Positions 20,820 through 33,000 of a stretch of DNA of 64,000 nt are shown here, piece by piece. The stretch is taken from contig OX335665.1 in assembly GCA_946894095.1 (NCBI GenBank), positions 3,172,001 through 3,236,000 of the forward strand, written 5' to 3'. A program made the translations under genes and the position numbers. Numbering within the stretch: position 1 is the first letter of the stretch; each line of letters begins with the position of its first letter. This stretch comes from Incurvaria masculella. Taxonomy: Eukaryota > Arthropoda > Insecta > Lepidoptera > Incurvariidae. The notes under the pieces were generated by a model. It did not search any database. It was not told where the DNA came from and saw only the letters and a program-made list of their open reading frames with translations.

Positions 20820-21188
20820 TTAAGTATGTTCCGACCCATACAATGTCTTTTTTACACAGAACACAAAAAGTATTGCACTTTAAGGCACGAATTCGTCAAA
20901 AATATTAAATATAGCCATAGTAGTTGCAGCGAAAACATATTCACAATTTCAGGTTTAATGGTTTTGTTGTAATTGCCGATTAGAAGTTTTACACCGTTAG
21001 ATGGCGCTGTTAAATAAAAATCGTATTTAAATAAATTGTAACAAAACCAATAATCCTGAAATTGTGAAATTGTTTTCGCTGCAACTACTATGGCTATATT
21101 TAATATTTTTGACGAATTCGTGCCTTAAATTACAATACTTTTTGCGTTCTGTGTAAAAAAAACATTGTATGGGTCGGAACATCCTTAA
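20820..21188. mobile_element. TTAA-flanked foldback element, family D
   Basis: Ends are TTAAGTATGTTCCGACCC and GGGTCGGAACATCCTTAA. Arms of roughly 150 bp share GGCACGAATTCGTCAAAAAT, TATGGCTATATTTA and GCTGCAACTACTATGG or their complements, with a loop that contains TTAGATGGCGCTG. Confidence 0.92.
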
Positions 21189-21227
21189 CATGTTTGTTTA
21201 GATTTTTAACGTTGTTCGACATATAAT

Positions 21228-21495
21228 TTATATTTACGGATAAACAGTGTTCAGCTTACTTATTTAGCTCGCAATTTCGTCCACCACGCTGTGGGCATTC
21301 GCAACGCGACCTGGAGGACCTCTGACGCTTCATCCTGTCAGATGTCAACCGACATCCTGATGAACTTGACATCTGACTGGACGAAGCGTCAGAGGCGGCG
21401 AGGTCGCGTCGCGAATCCAGACGATGCCCACAGCGTGGTGGACAAAACGGCGACCTAAAAAGTAACCTTAACACTGTTCATCCGTAAATTAAAAT
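21228..21495. mobile_element. Foldback element, GC-rich arms
   Basis: Inverted arms: TTTACGGATAAACAGTGTT and TCCACCACGCTGTGGGC on the left, their complements on the right. Ends related to this one recur inverted at 31595-31640. Confidence 0.85.
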
Positions 21496-21714
21496 ACTAA
21501 CATCAACCGACTGGTTTTTATAGGTTAAAGTTATTTTTTATATTGAATAAAATAGTTCAAGACAATAATTGCAATTTCACGCACTTGGAGCAGACGTATT
21601 CAAAGCAAAGACTTTTTCAAAAAGTTTAAAAACTTACCTTTGAAATGTTTTACCCATAGCATATTTTTTGTGATGTTCATACAGAATGTAATAAAATAAA
21701 TAAGACACAAGTGG

Positions 21715-24700
21715 GTTGGTTGTTTTATTAGTTCACCATATAAAACTAGTACCTACATAACTCTAGAAGCAATAAATAACAAATGACATTCTACATTTAC
21801 ACCAGCGGCGATGCTCTCGGGTGAATCATGCAGGAGACAAAATGGCCGACGCCAGAGAGCTGTCAAAAATATATTGTCCCGATGGCCGATTGGTAGCCCT
21901 GCGCTGTCAAAGTGAGCCAGTGTTGCCGATTGGGGGACTAATTCGAGAATTGGAAGAAATTCGTGATTTTTTTTTATAAATTGATAAATTAAGGGATCCT
22001 TATGTTTCATTGAGTAAATTATTTCATTCTTAATATGTATTTTAAGGATACAACATTACCGTTATCTCATTATTTTGAGGTTATCCAACGACATCTACCA
22101 GATTTTGAAAATAATCAGAAAAAAAGAGACATTCGTCTGAAGCAGAACTTCACATAAAAAAAGTATTAGTGCATGGTCCGAATAACTCACAGCTTACACA
22201 GATCTGAGCACGCTAGCAGCCGGTCCAAATATTTTTCTCACGTACGACTATTCGCGACACTTGTAATTTGAACTGTCGATACTGCACTTACCAATAATTA
22301 ATAGCTGGCGCACCCACGTGGTCTGCCTTGCTTTGCTACTGAGAACTGTCAGATTTGACAGCGCTCACAATGAACTTCCTCCAAAGTGCGAGGAAGGATA
22401 GGAGCTTCGAGCAATTGGGACCAGCAGTGAATGCAATGTGTGAGCCACCAAAAGTGTAACTGGGATCAAGCTCTAACACTTTATCTATAGTTTTGTGACA
22501 GATGTCTTATTGATACTTCACTGTCAAAAAATGTCCGCCCTTCGTAATAAGGTTATTTTTCACATAGTTTTTTGTGTCGAAAGGAGTTTTTGGATATTTT
22601 TTACAAATCTTTTGAGCTCTCTGGCCGAATATAACAACTTACTTGGTTATGAAATGTGTTACATAATTATAGTTTCTATTAAGGAAATTATCATTAGATC
22701 GGAATTGTCATTAAAATAAAAACAATTTAAAATGTATTTTAGCTCGTCACATAACTATCCTGATAAGTTACAAAAATAAATGCTACCACTACGAATTGAC
22801 AGGAATGTCAGGGAATACAAAAATGCCAATACTAAAACGTGACTAATATTGGCACACTCAGGTTTTTCAATAACATAATATTCTTATGAGACATGTAGGA
22901 CAGCTTGTTGATAATTTAAACTAATAAAATAATAAAAAACGCCTAATCATATATTTGAAAAACCATTACTATACATGACCTGAATTTGATGAAAAACAAT
23001 TGAAATCATTAAACTTTGGACATCGTTTTTTTAATAAGCTTTTTACATAGACGATACTACAAGAACAAAAACACGCTACAATAAATACTAATGTACCTAC
23101 CGAAAATAAATTAGTGAATTACAAATTTATATTCAACTTAACTAAAATTACATTAAGACATACATTACAAATAGGAATATTGGAGGAGTATTTCTCATCG
23201 GAAAGAACTGGTTCGGATTTGAGGTTATATGAAATTCTCGCTAGTTCTTCAACGAAATCTGGGTGAATCTAGATAATGCACGAATAGGGTGAAAGCAGGG
23301 GAGAAGTAGAAGCAGTGGTGCTATGGATTTCTTGTAACGCTGCTTGTGCGTGTTGCTTTTTTATTTGCTTAAAATTCTCAATAATTATCCCTTGATATAT
23401 CGAAAAAAATATCTCCATCTACACATGACGAGCAAGAAGTTTCGCTTCTATCGCTCGTGGCCTATTCTTACAAAAGTCTGTTCAGCAACAGTCTTATTTA
23501 CAGTGAACTATCAAAATTTTGTACATGGACTAGCACCAGACTAACCATACAAAATGCTATTTAGAGCTAAATGCTATTTATAGCTATTTATTTGTTAGTC
23601 CGGCGATAATCCCCGTATTAAGGTTAGTCCGCCCACTCTGAATACTACTGCAAGTGTTTGGTATCACCATTAAGTTGAGCCGAATAGCTACAATTCCTAC
23701 TTCTTCAACTTTTCATATAATGGTGCTATCTAAATTCTGCCGAAGAACTAGCTAGCATTTCAAATCACCTTTAGGCCGCATCAAATAGAACTATAACACA
23801 TTCAATGGTTTTGGAATATTTGATAGTAAGAAACATCGCCAGGACCTAAACAAGTTTTTAGAATTATATTCATTGCATATAATATGGCCATCTTTTAGAA
23901 GATGCGAAGGAAATGCAAGTATTTTTTTTTTCATAAGTTTTCATAAGAATTGACTAGACTGAGGATATTAAAGAAAATATTTATATGTATGTATTATTTA
24001 ATGTGAGATGTATTTTAAGATACCACTGAACAAGTTCTCATTAAGTTTTTTTTCCAAATTTAAAATAATTTATTAGATTAGCGATAAAAAGCTAAACATT
24101 TCACCCGTGTCCATTTTCTTGTTGTTTTCTAAATAATGCAATATCTTTTTACAAATCTATTCATAGTCTGAAACATTTTATTTTTTTCAAAGAACAATGT
24201 TAACGCTATACGAAATGGTAATATTTTTATTGATTGATTTAAACGACATGAAAAACATCGGCACATAGATGATACCTTGTTGTGGAAAAAAATAATAATA
24301 CAAAGATTACTTCACAGATGGACCCATGATGTAATATTGCAATGTTTTATGGGTTATATGTTGCAGCAAATAATTTAATAACATTATTGTAAGCAACAAA
24401 TTCATGGAACTTAATCCATTTTCATGATTTTTAAGGCCCATTTCACTTACCCTTAACAAGAGAAAAAAACCTCAGCTAAGATAATTAAAATTCGAGGAAA
24501 TTATACACCAAATAGTGAAGTGTCCAGAGAAATTTTACGCATTTAGCACATCACGTACCATGTATTGTTCTACAATGAAAAAATATGAATTTAGCGATAA
24601 TTTGGCATACAATCCTATAAGAAACAACAAAGTCATTAAATAAAATTCAAAACCGCAATTACTCATGTACAAGTATCGTTTACCCATTTTTAACCCCGCT

Positions 24701-25915
24701 CTGAGAAAATAATAAGTGCTTTGGTACAGATTTTTTTAATCGGCGATTGCAAAAGTGGCACCTTCAACCGTAGACTAGTGTCAATTTACATTTTAATTCC
24801 TCAGTTACTGTGCGCAAAGTTATCTGTACATGACCGCACTTTAAATAATGTGTACGTAAAATTTCACACAACCGAGTAGTCAGTTCGAAATATTATTGAC
24901 TTAAACATCTCATGACATCTCTAATATGATGACATAACGACACAATCCCACTACTTTCCTTAAAACAAAAAGTGAACTTTTTATGGCTCCCATTCCAACT
25001 TTACTAGCATCTGAATGAAGCACTAGATGTTGACGCGGATCAGGGAAATATTTCACAGCATTTATCTCCATGCATGCAGTACCAGGTGGCTGAGGAAAAT
25101 TGACGAAATTACATGTGTAGTGGAATCTCACTTGTTCATTTCATTGGTTTTTTAAATATTATTCATAGGAGTTTTTGATATCACACAATATGTTCGAAAA
25201 CGGAATACAAAAATGATGACTTCTCAACAGCTGTTTTAGATAACTATGATGATGAAAAAAGATTAGAAGAAACAAACGACGTATTACAAAATATCATTCC
25301 AAGACATCTTTGTTGAATGACAATTCACACATATCCTTTCTTTGATAGTTTTGTTGCGAACTACTGAAAATTTAACACAATTCTATTGCCAACGAAATGG
25401 AAACTTCACGGATCTGTGCGAATGAATGTCACATCTTAGGGGTTTATTTTAACGAATAGTAAAAAATGATCAATGAAACGAAGGTGAGATTCTCGTTCTA
25501 TGGCGACAAAATAACCAAACTATTAAATATTAAAACGTTTTACTGGTATTAACATCAAGTCCTAAAGCCGGTTACTGTCAGACTGTCAGAACTTTTCATA
25601 ATACTTGTCTCTACGAGGTGTTACAGACTGTACTGCAACTTATCGAATATACAAATTGATCATGCATCTAATGCATTCCAAACTGTGAATTCGCTGTATT
25701 TTACAGCGGATTCAGGCTTGGTATTCATTGCCCTTTTTTCAAATTATGAATGCATGGAGAAATGTCATCACTTGAAAGTGTATAAGCTGTGTATTTTTGT
25801 GGAAATGTCATTGGACATTTGACACACTCAAGAGAACTATTCTTAACTTGAAAGTACTGGATGGAGAAATGACTTTACACATGAAACTTTCTTATAGGTA
25901 ACTGGCTAATTACAA
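21715..25915. other. Long AT-rich spacer between the convergent genes
   Basis: Only short frames without family resemblance. On the - strand 21720-22010 ends in AATAAAACAACC, a plausible poly(A) signal, so part of this block may be Lunapark 3' UTR or a retro-copied end. Confidence 0.5.
23455..23650. repeat. Dispersed AGTCCGG-type repeat
   Basis: GACTAGCACCAGACTAACCAT and TAGTCCGGCGATAATCCCC; related pieces at 40240-40310, 53130-53160 and 56458-56535 (GGTTAGTCCGGTGCTAAT). Confidence 0.7.
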
Positions 25916-25919
25916 TGAG

Positions 25920-26292
25920 TCCAACACAGCGCTTCCTAAATAAATTAGGTGCCATGCCAGCACCTTCCCTTTATGAGCATGGCTACGTTAAAATTTCTTG
26001 AAGGCACTGCCTATTTTTCGTAGCCGTTTCGACCATCTTTTCTTTTCATCCAATACGATGGTACCAACGAGGCCGGGCTTAAGCCCTGTAGGAAGGTAGG
26101 GAAAGAGGACTTACATGTTTATATGGATTCCGACATTCGTGATGCATTCATGGCAGCTCGCATTCGTGACGAGCTCAGCACTTAACCCACTCAGAAAGAG
26201 AAAGAATCGCGCATGAATGGGGCACGGATTAAACCCATGACCTCTGGTATGGGAAGCAAGTCCCCGCGACCCTGAGATGCGGGCCGCTCAAT
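25920..26292 (-). mobile_element. tRNA-headed SINE, near full length
   Basis: Head at the high end (ACCTCTGGTATGGGAAGCAA, GATGCGGGCCGCTC on the + strand); 3' end truncated at about 25945. Confidence 0.88.
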
Positions 26293-26337
26293 TAAATATT
26301 CGCGAATAACCATACTCTGTGCTCATAACACTATGTC

Positions 26338-26880
26338 CGGTGTAACGACATGATAGTGAAGGATTGTACGACACTTATTTTTGTATCTTTACACTGGAAA
26401 GAGAAACCGTTGCAAATTTTATTCCAAGGTGCATGTCAAATTGACAGGACGGGAACTCGAATCTGTCTATATATCAAGTGTAACGACATTACAGTGGAGG
26501 ATTGTACGACACTTATTTTCGTGTCTTTACACTGGAAAGAGAAATCAATCTTAATTCTAATTTCAATATTAACGTCCAATTGACAGGAATCTGTATCTAC
26601 GTCAGGTGTGAGGACACGAGAGTAGACGACTGTAAATTCACATATTTCCGTATGGAAAGAGAAATAACGCCTCATTTGATTCCAAGCTAAAGGCCAAATT
26701 GACAGAACGGGAACTCTCGTATCTCTGTCCAGTGTAACGACACGATAGTGGAGGATTGTACACTGGAAAGACAAATAATTTTTAATTTTACTCCTATTTC
26801 CAAGTCCATTCGACCGAGCAGGAGCTTGAATATGCGACCATGTCCAGTGTAACAACACGAGAGTGGAGGACTGTACTTGC
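26338..26880. repeat. Irregular 110-135 bp repeat, about 5 copies, past the Lunapark stop
   Basis: GTGTAACGACA or a close variant recurs near 26340, 26470, 26605, 26730 and 26842, each followed by TAGTGGAGGATTGTAC-like and CACTGGAAAGA-like blocks and AATTGACAGGA. It starts 30 bp past the Lunapark stop and so likely lies in its 3' UTR. Confidence 0.85.
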
Positions 26881-26910
26881 GAGGATCCGGTCGTAAGGCC
26901 TTCGAACGGA

Positions 26911-27005
26911 TCAGTCTTGCTTCTTTTCCTCGGGTGACTTTGGCGACTCTTCGCACGTTGGCTTCTCGACGGAGGGCGACGGCGGGTCGGGTGCCTCCGC
27001 GCCGC
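26911..27005 (-). CDS. Lnpk: Lunapark exon 9 (C-terminus and stop)
   Basis: The acceptor CTTTCAG is followed by GC, completing GGC. The exon reads GAEAPDPPSPSVEKPTCEES and ends EEKKQD, TGA at 26913-26911. The 3' UTR runs into an irregular 110-135 bp repeat. The true poly(A) site is not evident; AATAAA on this strand at about 21730 would imply a very long 3' UTR. Confidence 0.88.
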
Positions 27006-30000
27006 CTGAAAGTGGAAGAAAACACAAAGCTTAGCGTAGATATCGCATGAGCGACCTCACAAACGTCAATAAAAAACCGCCCAAGTGTGAGTCGGACTCG
27101 CACACCAATATACAAGATTTAACACAAAAAAACACATTCTTTGTATGGGGACCCCCTATAATTATTATTATTTTTGAATTTTACCTATTTGTTGTTGTAG
27201 CGGCAAAATAAATACACACTCTGTGAAAATTTCAGCTGTCTACCTATTACGGTTTATGAGATACAGCCCTGTGACAGACGGGCGGACGGACGGACGGACG
27301 GACAGCGGAGGCTTAGTAATAGGGTTCCGTTTTCACCCTCTGGGTACGGAACCCTAAAAACCGTCATTCCTGTCAAGTTTTATTTACAGGTTTTTAGATA
27401 AAAGATGCACTCCATGATGCAGTTACTAATAATACGCACTACTATATATTTATACTACAGTACATTTTTTTTAAGCAACCTGGCATGGATGGCTAACACC
27501 ACACAACTACCCTTATGATATTAGCCCAAAACACCACATTCCCGAAGGAATTAGGTGCCATGCCAGTACCTTCCCTTTATGGCGGCTACATTGAACTGGA
27601 TGGAAAACGCGGACAATTTTTCATTGCCGCTTCGACCATCTTTTCATCCATTGCGATGGTACCGAACCCTACCACCTAGTAGGGGAAGGGGACCTACAGT
27701 TTTACATGGATTCCGAAGCATGGAGCAGCTCGCATTCGTGACGAAATGCACTTATCGAACTCGGAAAGAGAAAGACAGTGGTGCATGTCGGTATTGAAAC
27801 CCAGGCCTCTGGTACGCTAGGCCAGTCCCCGCGCCACTAGGCTATGAGCCGCTAATACTAAGCGCGCTATATGGCATATCTCCTTCCTTTTTTTTCTATG
27901 ATTTTACCTGAACGCTTGTCGTCATCGCTGTCACTCGATGAACTGGAGAAAGTTCCTTTGTCCATCTGAGCATCCATAGGAGCTGAAAATTACAGGTCCT
28001 ATTCAACATGCTGGGTTTTGGCACACACGATGATTGACCATGCATGAATTTTGTTAGAATCGATAAGGTTGTATTCTACAGCGAAATGTGAAAACTGCCT
28101 GATGGCCTTTTTGTATAGAAAACTTTCTTTAGTCAAATTACACAAAATATTAAATGCAAACAAACAAAACAAGCAAGTCGAAATACTATACTTTATACGT
28201 CTATGGTTCCATCTCTCTCTAACTAGCGGTAGGGGTACTTGAGTTGACGTTTCACTACCACACTCTGTTCGTCTTGAAAGCACAGCGCGCTATGCTAGGT
28301 CTATGATTCCATCTCTCTCTAACTAGCGGTAGGGGTACTTGAGTTGACGTCTCACTAACACACTCTGTTCGTCTTGTAAGCACAGCGCGCTATGCTAGGT
28401 CTATGGTTCCATCTCTCTCTAACTAGCGGTAGGGGTACTTGAGTTGACGTCTCACTACCACACTCTGTTCGTCTTGTAACCACAGCGCGCTATGCTAGGT
28501 CTATGGTTCCATCTCTCTCTAACTAGCGGTAGGGGTACTTGAGTTGACGTCTCACTACCACACTCTGTTAGTCTTGTAAGCACAGCGCGATATGCTAGGT
28601 CTATGGTTCCATCTCTCTCTAACTAGCGGTAGGGGTACTTGAGTTGACGTCTCACTCCCACACTCTATTCGTCTTGTAAGCACAGTGCTCTATGTTAGGA
28701 CTATGGTTCCATCGTTGTCTAACTAGCGGTAGTGGTACTTAAGTTGACGTCTCACTCCTACTCTGTCTTGTAAGCACAGCGCGCTATGCTAGGTCTATGT
28801 TTCCATCTCTCTCTAACTAGCGGTAGTGTTACTTGAGTTGACATCTCACTCCCACACTCTGTTCGTCTTGTAAGCATAGTGCGCTATGCTAGGTCTACCG
28901 CCCCATCTCTCTCTAACTAGCGGTTGTGGTACTTGAGTTGACTTCTCACTCCTACTCTGTCTTGTAAGCACTGCGCGCTATGCTAGGTCTATGTTTCCAT
29001 CTCTCTCTAACTAGCGGTAGTGTTACTTGAGTTGACATCTCACTCCCACACTCTGTTCGTCTTGTAAGCATAGTGCGCTATGCTAGGTCTACCGCCCCAT
29101 CTCTCTCTAACTAGCGGTTGTGGTACTTGAGTTGACGTCTCACTCCCGTTTTGTAAGCACAGTGCGCTATGCTAGGTCTATGGTTCCATCTCCCTCTAAT
29201 TCGCGGTAGTGGTACTTAAGTTAACGTCTCACTCCAACACTCTGGCTAGTAAGCATAGTGCGCTATGCTAGGTCTATGGTTTCATCTCTCTCTAACTAGC
29301 GGTAGTGGTACTTGAGTTGACGTCTCACTCCCGGACTCTGTTCGTCTTGTAAGCACAGCGCGCTATGCTAGGTCTATGATTCCATCTCCCTCTAATTCGC
29401 GGTAGTGGTACTTAAGTTGACGTCTCACTCCCACACTATGTCTTGTATGCACAGCGCGCTATGCTTGCTCTGTGAATCTTACAGACGGTTACTCCAAAAC
29501 AGACTAGACTAAGAGCGTTAGCACACACCATGCATGAGCTGTAGCGGCTTGCCTCGCGCGGGCGACGCGACGAGCGGCGGCGCGCGCGGCCGCTGCTTGC
29601 GCGACGCGTTGAACCGCCGGCAGTACGCGCAGTAGAACGACGTGTAGTCGAACTGCTCCTCGAACACCATCCCTGCGGGACGCAGAGGCGTAATCACTAA
29701 AGAGAAAGCAAGGAGAAGTGGCACGCGCTCGACATCGCGTCTCCGCCGTATGGCCAAAGCGACCAAATAATTGAATGGGAATCCGGATGCGCGTTGCATG
29801 CTTTACTGAAGGTAGTAATGTTTAGCCGTTGCAGTTTCCTTTCAGAGTTCAGAAGGTTGTTCGGCAAAAGAATATAATATGCGTGTTACGGGCCGGCAAT
29901 TCAAACACGTTGGATTATGTTGAAGATGTATAAATTGGAATGTTCATGGGCACGACACTTCGATGCGAGAGTGGATGAAACACTGGCGAGCTTGTCTGCG

Positions 30001-33000
30001 ATAGGCACTTTTGTCAACAGTTGCGCGGCCGAGGCGGGGCGAGGGACGAGTTAGCCGCGCTCGGGTTACATCCTGCCGGCGCGTCAGTACTAAATGTGCC
30101 TATCGGAAAAATGCCACACAGTCGAAATATGGCCACCGCGCGCGAATGTGCTTTAATAAAACCGGCCAAGTGCGAGTCGGACTCGCACACGAAGGGTTCC
30201 GTACCATCGTAGAAAAAAAACCAAAAAATCACGTTTTTTGTATGGGAGCCCCCTTTAATTTTAATTATTTTTTAATCTTACCTATTTGTTGTTATAGCGG
30301 CAAAATAAATACACACTCTGTGAAAATTTCAGCTGTCTACCTGTTACGGTTACTGAGATACAGCCCTGTGACAGACGGACAGACGGACGGACGGACGGAC
30401 GGACGGACGGACGGACGGACGGACGGACGGACGGACGGACAGCGGAGGCTTAGTAGTAGGGTTTCGTTTTCACCCTTTGGGTACGGAACCCTAAAAATGC
30501 GTTTGTCAAGTTAGTTCCCACCCACACGAACCCTTCAATACGTCTGCGACTATGCTTGCATGAGGCTCGTACGTTTAAGTTGGGTTGGTACTTTTTGAAA
30601 ATTGGAGACAGCTGCGCTGGATGGCATATCTACTTCCTTTTTTTCTATAGTTGTAATATACAGATTAAATGTTTAAGTGTGCGTACATGACAAAAAAACA
30701 ATAATCACCATAAACTGAACGCAGCCACAGTGGTGTTCATGTGGCTGCGTTCAATTTACAGGTTTTCCTTTCTTTTCTTTCCTTCCGCTCACCGTTGTGC
30801 GAGTGACACTCGGAGCAGATCAGCGCGAACCGCTTGTTGGCGCCATCGTTGATGAAGAAGTTGAGCAGCTTATCGAGTGGACTCTGGAAGTTCGGCACCA
30901 GCGGGTGGGGGAGCTGCTCCGGCTGCAACGTTCCGGGGGAATCGATTAACCGACTGTCTCGATCGAGACGCTGATCCGTCAAAACGTGTAAAAAATATAT
31001 TTGTCCTGGTTAATAAACAGGTTTATTAACCAAGCATCTCACAATCCACAAATGTTCACCATGCTTTCTTTTACCCTAAGGTGCTCTGCAGAATTTTTTT
31101 CTAGTCGGGAATCGAACTCGCATGATTTGTGATGGTTGTGGTGAACATTTTAAACAGTTTCTCAAATATCAACACTTTCCTTAGTTTGCTGTATAGCATT
31201 CCTTCACAGGATTTGTTCCTTATAAGCGACACTATTGACTGGTGCAATATTACAGGAGTCGCATTTTTTTCAAAATCAATGAATTCGATTCCGGGCTAGG
31301 AAAACGTCGGAACTAGGGAATAATAATAATAATAATAATAAAATTATTTATTTTCACACACAACAGTACAATAATTGGTATACAGTGGCAAATACAATTA
31401 AAAACAGTTGTGGGAAACAAGTAAAGGAATATCAATCATGCGTTGTGTGATGTGTGAAAAATGGCTGTGGCTCAGCTGGATGTCAGCAGGGGCGAACCCG
31501 CTGGCCGCTGGTCTTCCGCCACCGCCACCTACAGAAGCGTCAGTGGAAGTGTGTACGTGGGAAACGACGAAACGTCGGAAAGAAGTGAGCCGTTTTAACA
31601 CTGTATATCCGTAAACATTAAGTATTATGTCGAACAACAGTGAAAATCGAAATAAACATATTAGGAAAACGATTTTTCCAAATATCGAATAATGCGGTTT
31701 TAGTTTTCATCAAAATCGGGCTCATGACTCCTTGAGTGTTTTTCGCTATTTCTTATAGTTTCAGATTTGGCCCTGAATGCCCACTTGAAAAGTTCAACCT
31801 GTATACTCTGTGCCTATGGTGAAACGTGCAAGGTGCGAGGACTAACCCGGAGCGGCGAGCGGAGGCCCGTGTGGTTGACGACACTGACGTTGTTGGCCGG
31901 CGTGGCGGGGCCGCTCTGCAGCGCGACCTGACGCTGCCTCAGCTGGCCCGGGGTCGCTGCAGACATCTCCGTGTTAAGGTGTTGAATTCCTATCCCAAGG
32001 GTCCGAATCGTGATGTCTCTCAACCATCACGAATATATTTGTGGAAACACCTGGGGGGCTACCATGGTAAGTTAACTCGCCGGGTGAATAGCAGGTGAAC
32101 AGGCAAGAGAGTAATTCAATCTGAGGTTTAGTTGCATTTTGCACCAGGCTAACAGTCAAACAACATGTTATTCAGTCAAGCCAAGTGAAAATCACTCTTT
32201 TGCCTATTCACTTGCTATTTACCTGGCGAGTCATTTACCATGGTAACCCTCCTGGTCCGAATCAGTATTCGGGAATACTGTAATAATAGGTTTGCACTTT
32301 TCTACCAAATTGTACGAATTTTCCGTTTGTCCATGGCGCCAAAAACTACCACAATTTCACATAAACAAAACACTATCTAAAAACAAATGACTGAATTTGA
32401 AAATAAAATGACATGGCTTTCGAATAAATTTTATTTGAATTTCGAATTGCGTGCCAATCCACAGATAACTTAATCTGAAAATGCTGTTTATAAAATCTCC
32501 AATTTCATAGGTAAAGACCTAATATTTGCGGTAACAAATCGCATCGCATGTGAGGGTGCTCACAAAATGACCTCAAACCATCGCCTGAACTTCTCAAGTG
32601 TCTTCAACAGAGAAGAGTATTTGATGTTAACAGTTAACAATTTGTAAGCAGTTAACTGTTTACAAACACACTTTCTGGCTCGGTACACCCATACCCATAC
32701 GAGTTGAGTTGACAAAGGCGTTTACACTCGAAAAAAAGAAACGTACATTGTTCGATGTTAAATCGAGCAAAACGTGGGAATGACATACTGCATTCTGTGG
32801 TGGAACATTTTTTGTCACAGACAATTTAACTCTGACACCTGTCATCGAGGTTAGTTCACTTATATTTTAACACTTTACCTACCCCGCTAATCTAAAGCCA
32901 AAAAAGGTGGGTTGGGTACCAGAGTACCGCTATAAGCGGCTTGTAGCTCACGGGTGCGTGCCAGGGTAGCTTAGGAGTGCCCAAGTAGGGTTGCCAGATG

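Noticed and set aside
21753..22010. - strand frame of 85 residues with RRPFCLLHDSPESIAAG
   Set aside because: It looks like part of a dispersed transcribed repeat ending in a poly(A) signal; no family could be named, so no gene is called.
24910..25131. - strand frame with LVLHSDASKVGMGAI, reminiscent of a retroelement RNase H motif
   Set aside because: The motif is isolated, the flanks show no other retroelement sequence, and the frame is short, so chance is more likely.
26687..27115. - strand frame of 142 residues over Lunapark exon 9
   Set aside because: It overlaps exon 9 in a different frame. The acceptor, the split Gly codon and the acidic tail support the other frame.
30011..30514. 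+ strand open frame of 167 codons with a TDGR repeat
   Set aside because: The repeat comes from the (GGAC)n tract inside a dispersed element copy; no conserved protein is encoded.
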